Source: Acidimicrobium sp. UBA3029 (lineage in GTDB: Bacteria; Actinomycetota; Acidimicrobiia; Acidimicrobiales; Ilumatobacteraceae). Taken from it: DNA of 5,394 nucleotides. The translations under genes were made by a program, and so were the position numbers. Where the stretch lies: assembly GCA_002367695.1 (NCBI GenBank), contig DFDK01000022.1, positions 4,499 to 9,892 on the forward strand, written 5' to 3'. Positions 1 through 5,394 of the stretch are shown here, piece by piece (the stretch's first letter is position 1; each line of letters begins with the position of its first letter). The notes under the pieces are model-generated. The model did not search any database, was not told where the DNA came from, and saw nothing but the letters and a program-made list of their open reading frames with translations.

Positions 1-345
1 CTGAAATGTCAGTTTGCAAACCTTGTTGGTGTCGATTATTCGTTACTCAAACTTGAGTTCACAGATTTCAGTGTGGCTAATTTGACTGGTGCACGCTTTG
101 TGAGGGCCAATCTCAAGCAGACTCAGTTCATTCGAGCCAATGTCACTGGAGCAGACTTCACAGGTGCCAATTTGGCTAGCGCAAACTTCACCGGTGCCGT
201 AATTGCTGGCGCAAACTTTACAAATGCAAACATGCTGAGCACGGTAATTTGTGGGTGGGATCTCGAGACAGTGGTAGGAATATCGGCGAAACAGCTTTCT
301 GATGTCCAAATGTTTCGAACGAAGGGCAATCTGTATTGTCCATGA
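1..345 (+). CDS. Pentapeptide-repeat protein, C-terminal part (5' end outside window)
   Basis: The frame is open from base 1 to a TGA at 343-345, giving 114 residues of a longer protein; no start needs to be placed inside the window. A five-residue period runs without a break from about residue 3 to residue 88 (about 17 repeats). The central position is always hydrophobic (F, L, V, I, M, Y) and the residue two before it is mostly Ala, as in the A(D/N)LXX consensus. Such repeats fold into a right-handed quadrilateral beta-helix. The last 26 residues (from ETVVGIS) leave the repeat and look like a capping tail ending GNLYCP. Family members have varied or unknown roles; a few (Qnr, MfpA) mimic DNA and protect gyrase, but nothing here points to that. 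The stop overlaps the methyltransferase start by 4 bases (ATGA, 342-345), so the two are probably co-translated. Family call is sure; function is unknown. Confidence 0.9.
   Translation: MKCQFANLVGVDYSLLKLEFTDFSVANLTGARFVRANLKQTQFIRANVTGADFTGANLASANFTGAVIAGANFTNANMLSTVICGWDLETVVGISAKQLSDVQMFRTKGNLYCP
151..231 (+). repeat. 30-bp tandem repeat inside the pentapeptide-repeat gene
   Basis: Bases 151-180 and 181-210 match at about 22 of 30 positions by hand alignment, and a third partial copy follows at 211-231 (GCAAACTTTACAAATGCAAAC keeps the start of the unit). Each unit encodes two pentapeptides, the first centred on Phe and the second on Leu or Ile. This suggests the gene grew by duplication of two-repeat (ten-residue) blocks. 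The pattern is coding, not an intergenic repeat. Confidence 0.6.
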
Positions 346-1157
346 CGTTCGTGATTGGTTCGCGTGTACGAAAACGATTGAAGAGAAAGTGGATCAATCA
401 ACAGGGTACCCAACCCATACCACCAGTGAATGACCGCCAATCGTTTGTCGAATTGATTCCACCAACAGCACGAGTTTTAGAAATAGGACCATTTGCAGCA
501 CCAATGTTGCATGGACCAAACGTCTCCTATGTCGATGTCATGCCAACACATGATTTACGTGCTCGTGCAATCCAGTTGGGTCTTGATCCCGAGAAAGTTC
601 CAGAAATTGACTGGGTCAGTACTGGCTCGGATCTCTCGGTGGTCAGTGATCAATTTAATGTTGTGGTGAGCAGCCATGCGATTGAGCATCAGCCAGACAT
701 CATCGGTCACCTTCAAGATATTGCTGACTTATTGCTTCCAGGTGGTCGATATTTTCTGCTGATTCCTGATCATCGATATTGTTTTGATCATTTTTTTGAA
801 CCATCTCTACTACAGCAGATGATTGATGCGCACAGAGAAAAGCGCACGGTCCACCCTGATTCGGCGGTGATTGCTCATCTTGCCCACACGACTCACAATG
901 ATGCAGTACGACACTGGCTAGGTGACCATGGAGATCCTGACGAGAATCGCGCTGAGCGAACAAAATTGGCACATGACGCGTTAGAAGCATCTAATGGTTC
1001 ATACATTGATGTTCACTCCTGGTTTTTTACTCCAGAGACGTTTGCGACGACCATGACTTTGTTGTCAAAGAGTAAACACATTCCATTTACGCTTGGTCGA
1101 ATATTTCCAACGCGAGAGAACGCTCTTGAGTTCTGGGTAATTTTGCGCAAAATATGA
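342..1157 (+). CDS. Class I SAM-dependent methyltransferase
   Basis: A 271-residue protein with a Rossmann-type methyltransferase core. Motif I is VLEIGPF at residues 45-51 (SAM-binding loop, with GPF in place of the usual GxG). YVDVMP at 63-68 holds the acidic residue at the end of strand beta2 (D65). VVVSSHAIEHQPD at 107-119 is the motif IV region, and LLLPGGRYFLLIPD at 130-143 is the post-motif region of methyltransferase_11-type enzymes. The basic N-terminus (VRKRLKRK, 9-16) has no signal peptide. From memory, close relatives with the SSHxIEHQPD and PDxRYCFDHF signatures occur next to glycosyltransferases or in surface-glycan clusters, so a sugar or glycan substrate is possible; it cannot be read from the sequence. 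I chose ATG 342 over TTG 336 because it makes a classic ATGA overlap with the upstream stop. The stop TGA also overlaps the next gene by 4 bases. Confidence 0.88.
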   Translation: MTFVIGSRVRKRLKRKWINQQGTQPIPPVNDRQSFVELIPPTARVLEIGPFAAPMLHGPNVSYVDVMPTHDLRARAIQLGLDPEKVPEIDWVSTGSDLSVVSDQFNVVVSSHAIEHQPDIIGHLQDIADLLLPGGRYFLLIPDHRYCFDHFFEPSLLQQMIDAHREKRTVHPDSAVIAHLAHTTHNDAVRHWLGDHGDPDENRAERTKLAHDALEASNGSYIDVHSWFFTPETFATTMTLLSKSKHIPFTLGRIFPTRENALEFWVILRKI

Positions 1158-1678
1158 TTGTGCAACGGGCTTCCGAACGAGCCGCAGTTCCGTGGCGCAA
1201 TGGTCTTGGGGTGCAATACGAAATCATCTGTGATGGATCGCTTCCCGATGACTGGACTTGGCGGCTTTCTACTGCTGACATCACGCAAGACGTTCCGTTT
1301 TCATCGTTTCCTGGGGTAACTCGAGAATTCTGTGCTGCCGATGGCAATGGGGTGACGCTGAACATCAACGGCGTCGATCACCGATGCGAACCTGGGTCCG
1401 ATACGACATTCCGCGGAGATGATCTGGTGTTCGCCACCCTGATTGATGGTCCAGTGCGTGCACTCAACCTGATGATGCGCGACGGTTCAACCGCTCGTCC
1501 ATTGCAAATTGCTCGCGTTGGTCAACATGCTGTTCAGTGTCAAGTGATCGTGGCGATCATGGGCTCAGCATCTGTAGAGGTAGCCAATCAAGTTGTGGAA
1601 TTGGGACTGCTTGACGCGATTATTGATCTAGAAGAAATGAACGCCGTTGTTCACATAGGTGAGGTTGCAGCATTTTAG
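1154..1678 (+). CDS. HutD/Ves family bicupin protein
   Basis: A 174-residue protein that matches the HutD/Ves family over most of its length: PWRNG at residues 13-17, DWTWRLSTADI at 33-43, PFSSFPGVTR at 48-57, and GDDLVFATLIDGPVRALNLM around 88-107, which corresponds to the family's DGPVxDLN signature. Known members are small cytoplasmic bicupins. Pseudomonas HutD is a modulator of histidine utilisation and its structure suggested binding of N-formylglutamate; E. coli Ves is a cold-inducible protein of unclear role. No other hut gene is visible, so a histidine role here is unsupported. The first signature differs from the common PWxNGxGxTxEI form: Gln-Tyr stands where Thr-x is usual (residues 21-22). 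ATG 1154 overlaps the methyltransferase stop (ATGA) and no strong Shine-Dalgarno precedes it, so translation is probably coupled. Slightly shorter than the roughly 190 residues usual for the family. Confidence 0.88.
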   Translation: MIVQRASERAAVPWRNGLGVQYEIICDGSLPDDWTWRLSTADITQDVPFSSFPGVTREFCAADGNGVTLNINGVDHRCEPGSDTTFRGDDLVFATLIDGPVRALNLMMRDGSTARPLQIARVGQHAVQCQVIVAIMGSASVEVANQVVELGLLDAIIDLEEMNAVVHIGEVAAF

Positions 1679-1753
1679 GTAGCATTTAACTGTTGGGATT
1701 GCCAACGAAGTACGACTGTAAGGATCTTTCTGACAAGTAAACCTGCCACATCG
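1679..1753 (+). other. 75-base gap between HutD-like and sulfatase genes
   Basis: This gap contains a short inverted repeat (GTTGG at 1692-1696, CCAAC at 1702-1706, five-base loop) without a T-run, so it is not a convincing terminator. It also has AAGGA at 1720-1724, the best Shine-Dalgarno match near the sulfatase gene. TTGCCA at 1699-1704 resembles a -35 box, but I found no matching -10 box at 16-18 bases. The gap stays open in the frame shared by both neighbouring genes, with no stop after the TAG at 1676-1678. Readthrough transcription from the upstream genes is plausible. Confidence 0.4.
1720..1732 (+). promoter_or_regulatory. Possible ribosome binding site with CTG start for the sulfatase
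   Basis: AAGGA at 1720-1724 lies five bases before CTG 1730-1732, which is in frame with the sulfatase. GTG 1754 has no purine-rich stretch at the usual distance. If CTG were used, the protein would gain eight residues, beginning MTSKPATS. CTG starts are rare, so this is a candidate only. Confidence 0.3.
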
Positions 1754-3634
1754 GTGACGCAAGATCTCAATAGATCGACACAAGGTCGAGTGTTTGACCC
1801 AGCAGATCTTGAGCGCGTTACGCGGGGTTTCATTGCTGCACGGACCGAGGATCGGATTGTTGATGACAAGGGTCGCAAAGTAATTGACACTGCTGCGTAT
1901 GATTTTTTGCGAGATGGTCGTGCAGCACCCGACACGGTGAATCCGCACTTATGGCGCCATGCAACGCTCAACGCTCATCACGGTTTGTTTGAGGTTGCGA
2001 ACGGTGTGTGGCAGGTACGTGGATACGACATTTCCAATATCACATTTATTCAAGGCAACAAGGGCTGGGTGGTTATCGACCCGCTCACGAGTGACTTCAC
2101 TGCTCGAGCATCACTCGAATTGATTAATGAACATCTGGGTGAGCGCCCTGTAACTGGTGTGATCTACACGCATTCTCATGCCGATCATTTCGGCGGAGTG
2201 CTCGGTGTTACAACGCGAGCAGATGTTGATGCTGGCAAGTGTGTGGTCGTTGCTCCTGAAGGGTTTTTGTACGAGGCGATTGCAGAAAACGTAATTGCAG
2301 GGCCTGCAATGGGCCGACGTGCGACATATCAATTTGGGCCACTCCTTCCAGCTAGCCCAGAGGGTCATGTTGACTCAGGGCTTGGTAACTCGGTGCCAAC
2401 ATCAGCACCGTCATTGGTAGCACCAACTCACGACATCACCTTTACTGGTGAGCAAATGATCATTGACGGCGTGCGAATCGTTTTTCAGATGACACCCGAG
2501 ACTGAAGCTCCAGCCGAAATGAACTTCTTTTTTCCAGATTTTGGTTGGTTGTGCATGGCAGAGAATTGCTCGCACACAATGCACAACCTTGTTCCAATTC
2601 GGGGTGCACAAGTACGTAATGCACTCAGTTGGTCTAAATACATCAATGAAAGCATCGAGTTGTTTGGCGCTGACACCAAGATTTTGTTTACATCACATAA
2701 CTGGCCTCGATGGGGGGTTGAAGATGTTCGAGAGTTCTTGATCTTGCAGCGCGACTTGTACCGCTTTATCCATGATCAGACAATGCGTTGCGCAAATCAA
2801 GGTATGACGCCACTCGAAATCGCCGAATTTTTGCAGATGCCAGAAGAGTTTTTGGCCAACGAACACACTCGCGGTTTCTATGGCGACCTCGTTCATAATT
2901 CGAAGGCCGTGTATCAGCGGTATCTCAGTTGGTATGACGGCAACCCGGCCAACCTCAATAAGTTGCAGCCAACCGATGCTGGCAAGCGATATGTAGATCT
3001 GGCTGGTGGAATGGATGCGCTGCTGGCATCTGCACAGAAGTCGTTTGACGCTGGGGACTATCGCTGGGTGGCAGAACTCGTCAATCATGCGGTTTTTGCA
3101 GACCCCACCAATGTCAAGGCTCGCGAGTTGCAAGCTGACACGCTCGAACAACTTGGGTACCAGTCGGAGTCAGCAACATTTCGCAACGCGTATCTGATGG
3201 GGGCTCAAGAGTTGCGCCAAGGCCCACCGCCACCAGTAGAAGTTGGTGCACGAGCGCGCGGAATGACGCGTGCAATGACAATTGGTCAGGTGTTTGACAC
3301 GTTGGCTGTGCGGTTGATGCAAGAGCAGGTTGGCGGTCTTGCAACCACGATTAATTGGAACTTCACAGACATGGAAGGTACACCAGATCAGTCGTGGGTA
3401 TTGGCGCTTTCAAATAGGACACTTGTGTCAACACAAGGACGTCATGATGCTGCTGCTAATGCAACCATTCACATCAAAAGAGAAACATTGATAGACGTAA
3501 TTACGCAAGCCACGACGTTTATTCAAGAAATGACTGATGGATCTATCACCGTGGATGGTGATGCTGCAGCACTTTTGAATATATTTGGAAATCTAGAAAA
3601 GTTTGTAACGGGCTTCGCAATAGTTGAGCCATAA
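1754..3634 (+). CDS. Alkyl sulfatase, metallo-beta-lactamase fold (SdsA1/BDS1 family)
   Basis: A 626-residue enzyme expected to hydrolyse primary alkyl sulfate esters (SDS-like) to alcohol and sulfate with a two-zinc centre. Residues about 75-320 are the metallo-beta-lactamase domain: THSHADHFGG with H140, H142, D144 and H145; TEAPAEM with E251; AEN with E270; and SHNWPRWG with H315. These keep one constant offset (29) from the zinc ligands I recall for Pseudomonas SdsA1 (H169, H171, D173, H174, E280, E299, H344). Residues about 325-460 match the alkyl-sulfatase dimerisation domain (YLSWYDGNPANL at 390-401). Residues about 505-626 match the SCP2-like C-terminal domain thought to hold the hydrophobic substrate. 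No signal peptide is present, unlike several characterised secreted relatives, so it may act in the cytoplasm. The start is uncertain: GTG 1754 lacks a Shine-Dalgarno and CTG 1730 has one. Natural substrate is unknown. Confidence 0.93.
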   Translation: MTQDLNRSTQGRVFDPADLERVTRGFIAARTEDRIVDDKGRKVIDTAAYDFLRDGRAAPDTVNPHLWRHATLNAHHGLFEVANGVWQVRGYDISNITFIQGNKGWVVIDPLTSDFTARASLELINEHLGERPVTGVIYTHSHADHFGGVLGVTTRADVDAGKCVVVAPEGFLYEAIAENVIAGPAMGRRATYQFGPLLPASPEGHVDSGLGNSVPTSAPSLVAPTHDITFTGEQMIIDGVRIVFQMTPETEAPAEMNFFFPDFGWLCMAENCSHTMHNLVPIRGAQVRNALSWSKYINESIELFGADTKILFTSHNWPRWGVEDVREFLILQRDLYRFIHDQTMRCANQGMTPLEIAEFLQMPEEFLANEHTRGFYGDLVHNSKAVYQRYLSWYDGNPANLNKLQPTDAGKRYVDLAGGMDALLASAQKSFDAGDYRWVAELVNHAVFADPTNVKARELQADTLEQLGYQSESATFRNAYLMGAQELRQGPPPPVEVGARARGMTRAMTIGQVFDTLAVRLMQEQVGGLATTINWNFTDMEGTPDQSWVLALSNRTLVSTQGRHDAAANATIHIKRETLIDVITQATTFIQEMTDGSITVDGDAAALLNIFGNLEKFVTGFAIVEP

Positions 3635-3646
3635 CTCGCATCTTGC

Positions 3647-4624
3647 CTAATCGGCGAAACCGTTGCCTATCATCATCTTGCGATAGGCAAGTGCAACTCC
3701 ATCAAATTTCATGTGCAGTTCGCTCGTGATATCAAATGGCACCGATTTTGGTCGTTGTGACTCGACAATTACTTTGTCTTGATTGAAAATCACGTCTTCA
3801 AAATCGCGAATCACTGACGCTGGTTGATCAAAGTTGTAGTTGCGGCCAATCGTCAAAAATCCGCGTGAGTGATCCTTGTCAACGGGTTGCGAGACAAAGA
3901 AATAAATCATTCCTTCTGCGCTACCCCAGCCGAGTCGCAACAGAAGAGTGAATGGCGCATGTATTTCGTATCGAGAGGTGCGCATTGGCGTAGTGGTGTC
4001 GGAGTTGGCGAAGATAGGAAAATCATCAGTGTTGGGCGCTTCGGGGCGAACGATGTTGTAATGCACAATGTGGTCGGTTGTGCTCACGTCGCAATCTGGA
4101 ACCACGGGACGATTTGGATCGCCCAACAAGCCGGGGTGCACCCAGGGGAAGTGGCCAAAGTCTGTGAAGTTTTCGAGTTGACGTGATGAGCCAGCATTCC
4201 AGTCGTACGGTCCGCAATTGACCCACGTCCAATTTGGGTCATTGGTTTCGTCGATACGCGGAATCTCAAACTTGGGAGCATCGAGCGCAACCCACACCAT
4301 GCCATTGCGCTCAACGCACTGGTAGACGGGCACTTTTGCTTTTGGTGGTACGCGAGATGGGTCTTCAAGTTGGGGAATGTGCACGCAAGTACCGGTCGCG
4401 TCATACTGCCAGCCGTGATATGGGCACATGATGTTGTCACCCTTGACGCATCCGCCCGAAAGCGCGGTGCCGCGATGAACGCAAATATCGCTCGACGCGT
4501 GTGGGGTGCCGTTACTGTCGCGCCAGATGACAAGTGGGGTGCCAAGCAAGGTTGCAGCGACTGGCTCGGTTGTTAACTCCTGCGAAAACGCAACGGGATG
4601 CCAGGCAGTACGTAACGCGATCAT
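3647..4624 (-). CDS. Rieske [2Fe-2S] non-heme iron oxygenase (ring-hydroxylating oxygenase alpha-subunit type)
   Basis: A 325-residue terminal oxygenase. The N-terminal Rieske domain carries C48-x-H50 (ICVHRG) and C67-x2-H70 (CPYHGW), the four cluster ligands spaced as in the family. The catalytic domain has ENFTDFGHFPWVH at 151-163, supplying D155 (bridging Asp) and the iron ligands H158 and H163. D283 in NQDKVIVESQRP fits the third ligand. The end (ELHMKFDGVALAYRKMM) is typical of single-component-type oxygenases related to VanA demethylases and chlorophyllide/pheophorbide oxygenases. Such enzymes hydroxylate, demethylate or cleave organic substrates using electrons from a reductase; no reductase, ferredoxin or beta subunit is encoded here. 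I chose ATG at 4624 because MIALRTAWHPVAFSQEL matches the usual family N-terminus; TTG 4690 would add 22 unlike residues. No clear Shine-Dalgarno precedes it. It converges on the sulfatase and diverges from the aldolase. Substrate unknown. Confidence 0.92.
   Translation of the reverse strand: MIALRTAWHPVAFSQELTTEPVAATLLGTPLVIWRDSNGTPHASSDICVHRGTALSGGCVKGDNIMCPYHGWQYDATGTCVHIPQLEDPSRVPPKAKVPVYQCVERNGMVWVALDAPKFEIPRIDETNDPNWTWVNCGPYDWNAGSSRQLENFTDFGHFPWVHPGLLGDPNRPVVPDCDVSTTDHIVHYNIVRPEAPNTDDFPIFANSDTTTPMRTSRYEIHAPFTLLLRLGWGSAEGMIYFFVSQPVDKDHSRGFLTIGRNYNFDQPASVIRDFEDVIFNQDKVIVESQRPKSVPFDITSELHMKFDGVALAYRKMMIGNGFAD
3663..3690. repeat. Perfect 9-bp inverted repeat at the convergent gene ends
   Basis: TTGCCTATC (3663-3671) and GATAGGCAA (3682-3690) are exact reverse complements with a ten-base loop. 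A further TTGCCTA copy at 3643-3649 could pair with the same right arm. The repeat lies inside the last codons of the oxygenase gene and just past the sulfatase stop. No T-run follows on either strand, so an intrinsic terminator is not supported; the stem could still slow transcription or protect 3' ends of the convergent transcripts. Confidence 0.45.
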
Positions 4625-4724
4625 GTATAAAGTCTTACATGTTGCGAACACTAGGTTGTAACGTGATTTCAGCAACACCGATCTCGGCAATTACTCTGTT
4701 AGGTAGGCGAAACGGAGCATGGAC
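4625..4724. promoter_or_regulatory. Divergent intergenic region between oxygenase and aldolase genes
   Basis: This 100-base gap separates two divergent genes, so promoters for both must lie here or in the neighbouring gene starts. On the - strand, TTGCTG (complement of 4670-4675) and TAGTGT (complement of 4648-4653) are 16 bases apart, a weak sigma70-like pair that would give a leader of about 16 bases for the oxygenase. On the + strand I see no convincing pair; TACTCT at 4692-4697 is a possible -10 without a good -35. TGTTGCGAACA at 4640-4650 is a short imperfect palindrome overlapping the proposed oxygenase -10. All box calls are by eye. Confidence 0.35.
4714..4717 (+). promoter_or_regulatory. 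Shine-Dalgarno site that decides the aldolase start
   Basis: GGAG sits seven bases before ATG 4725 but only one base before ATG 4719, both in the aldolase frame. The spacing favours ATG 4725. Further in-frame ATGs at 4737 and 4740 are also possible but farther from the site. Confidence 0.6.
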
Positions 4725-5394
4725 ATGAACAACGACATGATGAATAAGGTTCGAAGCGGCAAGGGTTTTATTGCGGCACTCGACCAAAGTGGCGGCAGTA
4801 CCCCAAAGGCACTCAAGCTCTATGGAGTCTTAGAGTCTGAATACTCGGGTGACGAGCAAATGTTTGATCTCATTCATGCAATGCGCTCGCGCATTATCAA
4901 GAGTTCTGCTTTCTCTGGCGAGCGAGTGCTCGGCGCAATTCTGTTTGAGATGACCATGGACCGCTCAATTGATGGCAAGGGTGCAGCGGAATTTTTGTGG
5001 GAGAACAAGGGCGTCGTACCTTTTCTCAAGATCGATAAAGGTTTGGCCGATGACCAAGATGGTGTGCAAGTGATGAAGCCGATGCCCGAGTTAGACGCGC
5101 TCTTGGCAAAGGCCAAGAAGCACGGTGTGTTTGGTACCAAGATGCGTTCAGTAATCAAGTTGGCAAACGAAAAAGGCATCACTGATGTCGTCCTCCAACA
5201 ATTTGAAGTCAGCAAGCAGATCATTGCGGCCGGACTTGTGCCAATCATCGAACCTGAAGTCGATATCAATAGCCCACAAAAAGCCGAGGCCGAGGCTTTG
5301 TTGAAAGCTGCAATTTTGTCAGAACTTAATATCTTGAGCGCAGATCAGAACGTGATGCTCAAGCTCACATTGCCAAATCACGATGGATTCTTTG
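4725..5394 (+). CDS. fda: Fructose-bisphosphate aldolase, class I (3' end outside window)
   Basis: The first 223 residues of a protein close to Staphylococcus aureus Fda, a single-domain class I aldolase of about 296 residues that reversibly cleaves fructose 1,6-bisphosphate to dihydroxyacetone phosphate and glyceraldehyde 3-phosphate in glycolysis and gluconeogenesis. Diagnostic stretches are GKGFIAALDQSGGSTPKALK (12-31, with D20), GAILFEMTMDR (70-80), GVVPFLKIDKGLA (96-108, with K102), FGTKMRS (136-142, with R141), LVPIIEPEVDIN (171-182, with E176 and E178) and VMLKLTLP (210-217). K213 in the last motif is the expected Schiff-base lysine, so the visible active site is intact. Class I enzymes need no metal. 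The start ATG 4725 is chosen from the GGAG at 4714-4717. The cut at the right edge is caused by the window, not by mutation. It is transcribed away from the oxygenase gene and has no obvious functional link to the other genes. Confidence 0.95.
   Translation, partial: MNNDMMNKVRSGKGFIAALDQSGGSTPKALKLYGVLESEYSGDEQMFDLIHAMRSRIIKSSAFSGERVLGAILFEMTMDRSIDGKGAAEFLWENKGVVPFLKIDKGLADDQDGVQVMKPMPELDALLAKAKKHGVFGTKMRSVIKLANEKGITDVVLQQFEVSKQIIAAGLVPIIEPEVDINSPQKAEAEALLKAAILSELNILSADQNVMLKLTLPNHDGFF

Noticed and set aside
123..440. Minus-strand open frames over the pentapeptide repeats
   Set aside because: Repeat sequences commonly leave several frames open; the + strand frame has the clear A(D/N)LXX pattern.
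1692..1706. Short hairpin after the HutD-like gene as a terminator
   Set aside because: The stem has only five pairs and no T-run follows, so it does not support termination.
2693..3151. 152-codon minus-strand open frame opposite the sulfatase gene
   Set aside because: It lies wholly inside the sulfatase dimerisation region, whose + strand reading matches the family.
4084..4545. 153-codon minus-strand open frame in another frame of the oxygenase gene
   Set aside because: It overlaps the Rieske and iron-binding motifs, which are read correctly in the main frame; no independent domain is visible.
4625..4690. Longer oxygenase starting at TTG 4690
   Set aside because: The 22 added residues do not resemble the family N-terminus, no ribosome binding site supports it, and ATG 4624 matches the expected start.
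4874..5269. 131-codon minus-strand open frame opposite the aldolase gene
   Set aside because: It is the antisense shadow of a well-conserved aldolase; its translation shows no recognisable family and is rich in Ser and Thr as expected for a shadow.
1..5394. Mobile element, CRISPR array, toxin-antitoxin or phage-defence system
   Set aside because: I found no transposase, terminal repeats, regularly spaced repeats, small paired genes or known defence domains. The methyltransferase lacks DNA-methylase motifs such as DPPY or PCQ.

Overview
The window reads as ordinary bacterial chromosome. It is gene-dense (about 97% coding), of middling G+C by eye, and uses ATG and probably GTG starts with mostly weak Shine-Dalgarno signals. 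I saw no RNA gene, transposase, CRISPR array, integrase or phage gene. The taxon cannot be fixed from this sequence. A plausible but weakly supported guess is a planktonic, moderate-G+C actinobacterium (Acidimicrobiia-like). It rests on the mix of a class I aldolase of the Staphylococcus/actinobacterial type, an alkyl sulfatase and a lone Rieske oxygenase, plus the weak ribosome binding sites.

Left part (1-3634, all + strand): four co-directional genes. The 3' end of a pentapeptide-repeat gene overlaps a class I SAM-dependent methyltransferase gene by 4 bases (ATGA). The methyltransferase overlaps a HutD/Ves-family cupin gene in the same way. After 75 bases comes a large metallo-beta-lactamase-fold alkyl sulfatase (SdsA1/YjcS/BDS1 family) with all expected zinc ligands, the dimerisation domain and the SCP2-like C-terminal domain, but no signal peptide. 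The two ATGA overlaps imply translational coupling of the first three genes. Whether the sulfatase belongs to the same transcript is open.

Right part: a Rieske [2Fe-2S] non-heme iron oxygenase (3647-4624, - strand) converges on the sulfatase with only 12 bases between the stop codons. It diverges across about 100 bases from a class I fructose-1,6-bisphosphate aldolase (4725 to the window end, + strand, truncated by the window). The aldolase is a central glycolytic/gluconeogenic enzyme and probably an independent unit.

Functional reading: the sulfatase (releasing sulfate and an alcohol from alkyl sulfate esters) and the oxygenase (hydroxylating or demethylating an organic substrate) could both serve breakdown of organic compounds, but they lie on opposite strands and nothing in the sequence proves a shared pathway. 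The pentapeptide-repeat/methyltransferase/HutD trio is the least understood part. I found no convincing undescribed system. The points most worth a second look are the coupled trio, the start of the sulfatase (possible CTG start at 1730 with a good ribosome binding site), its lack of an export signal, and the strict two-repeat alternation in the pentapeptide protein.
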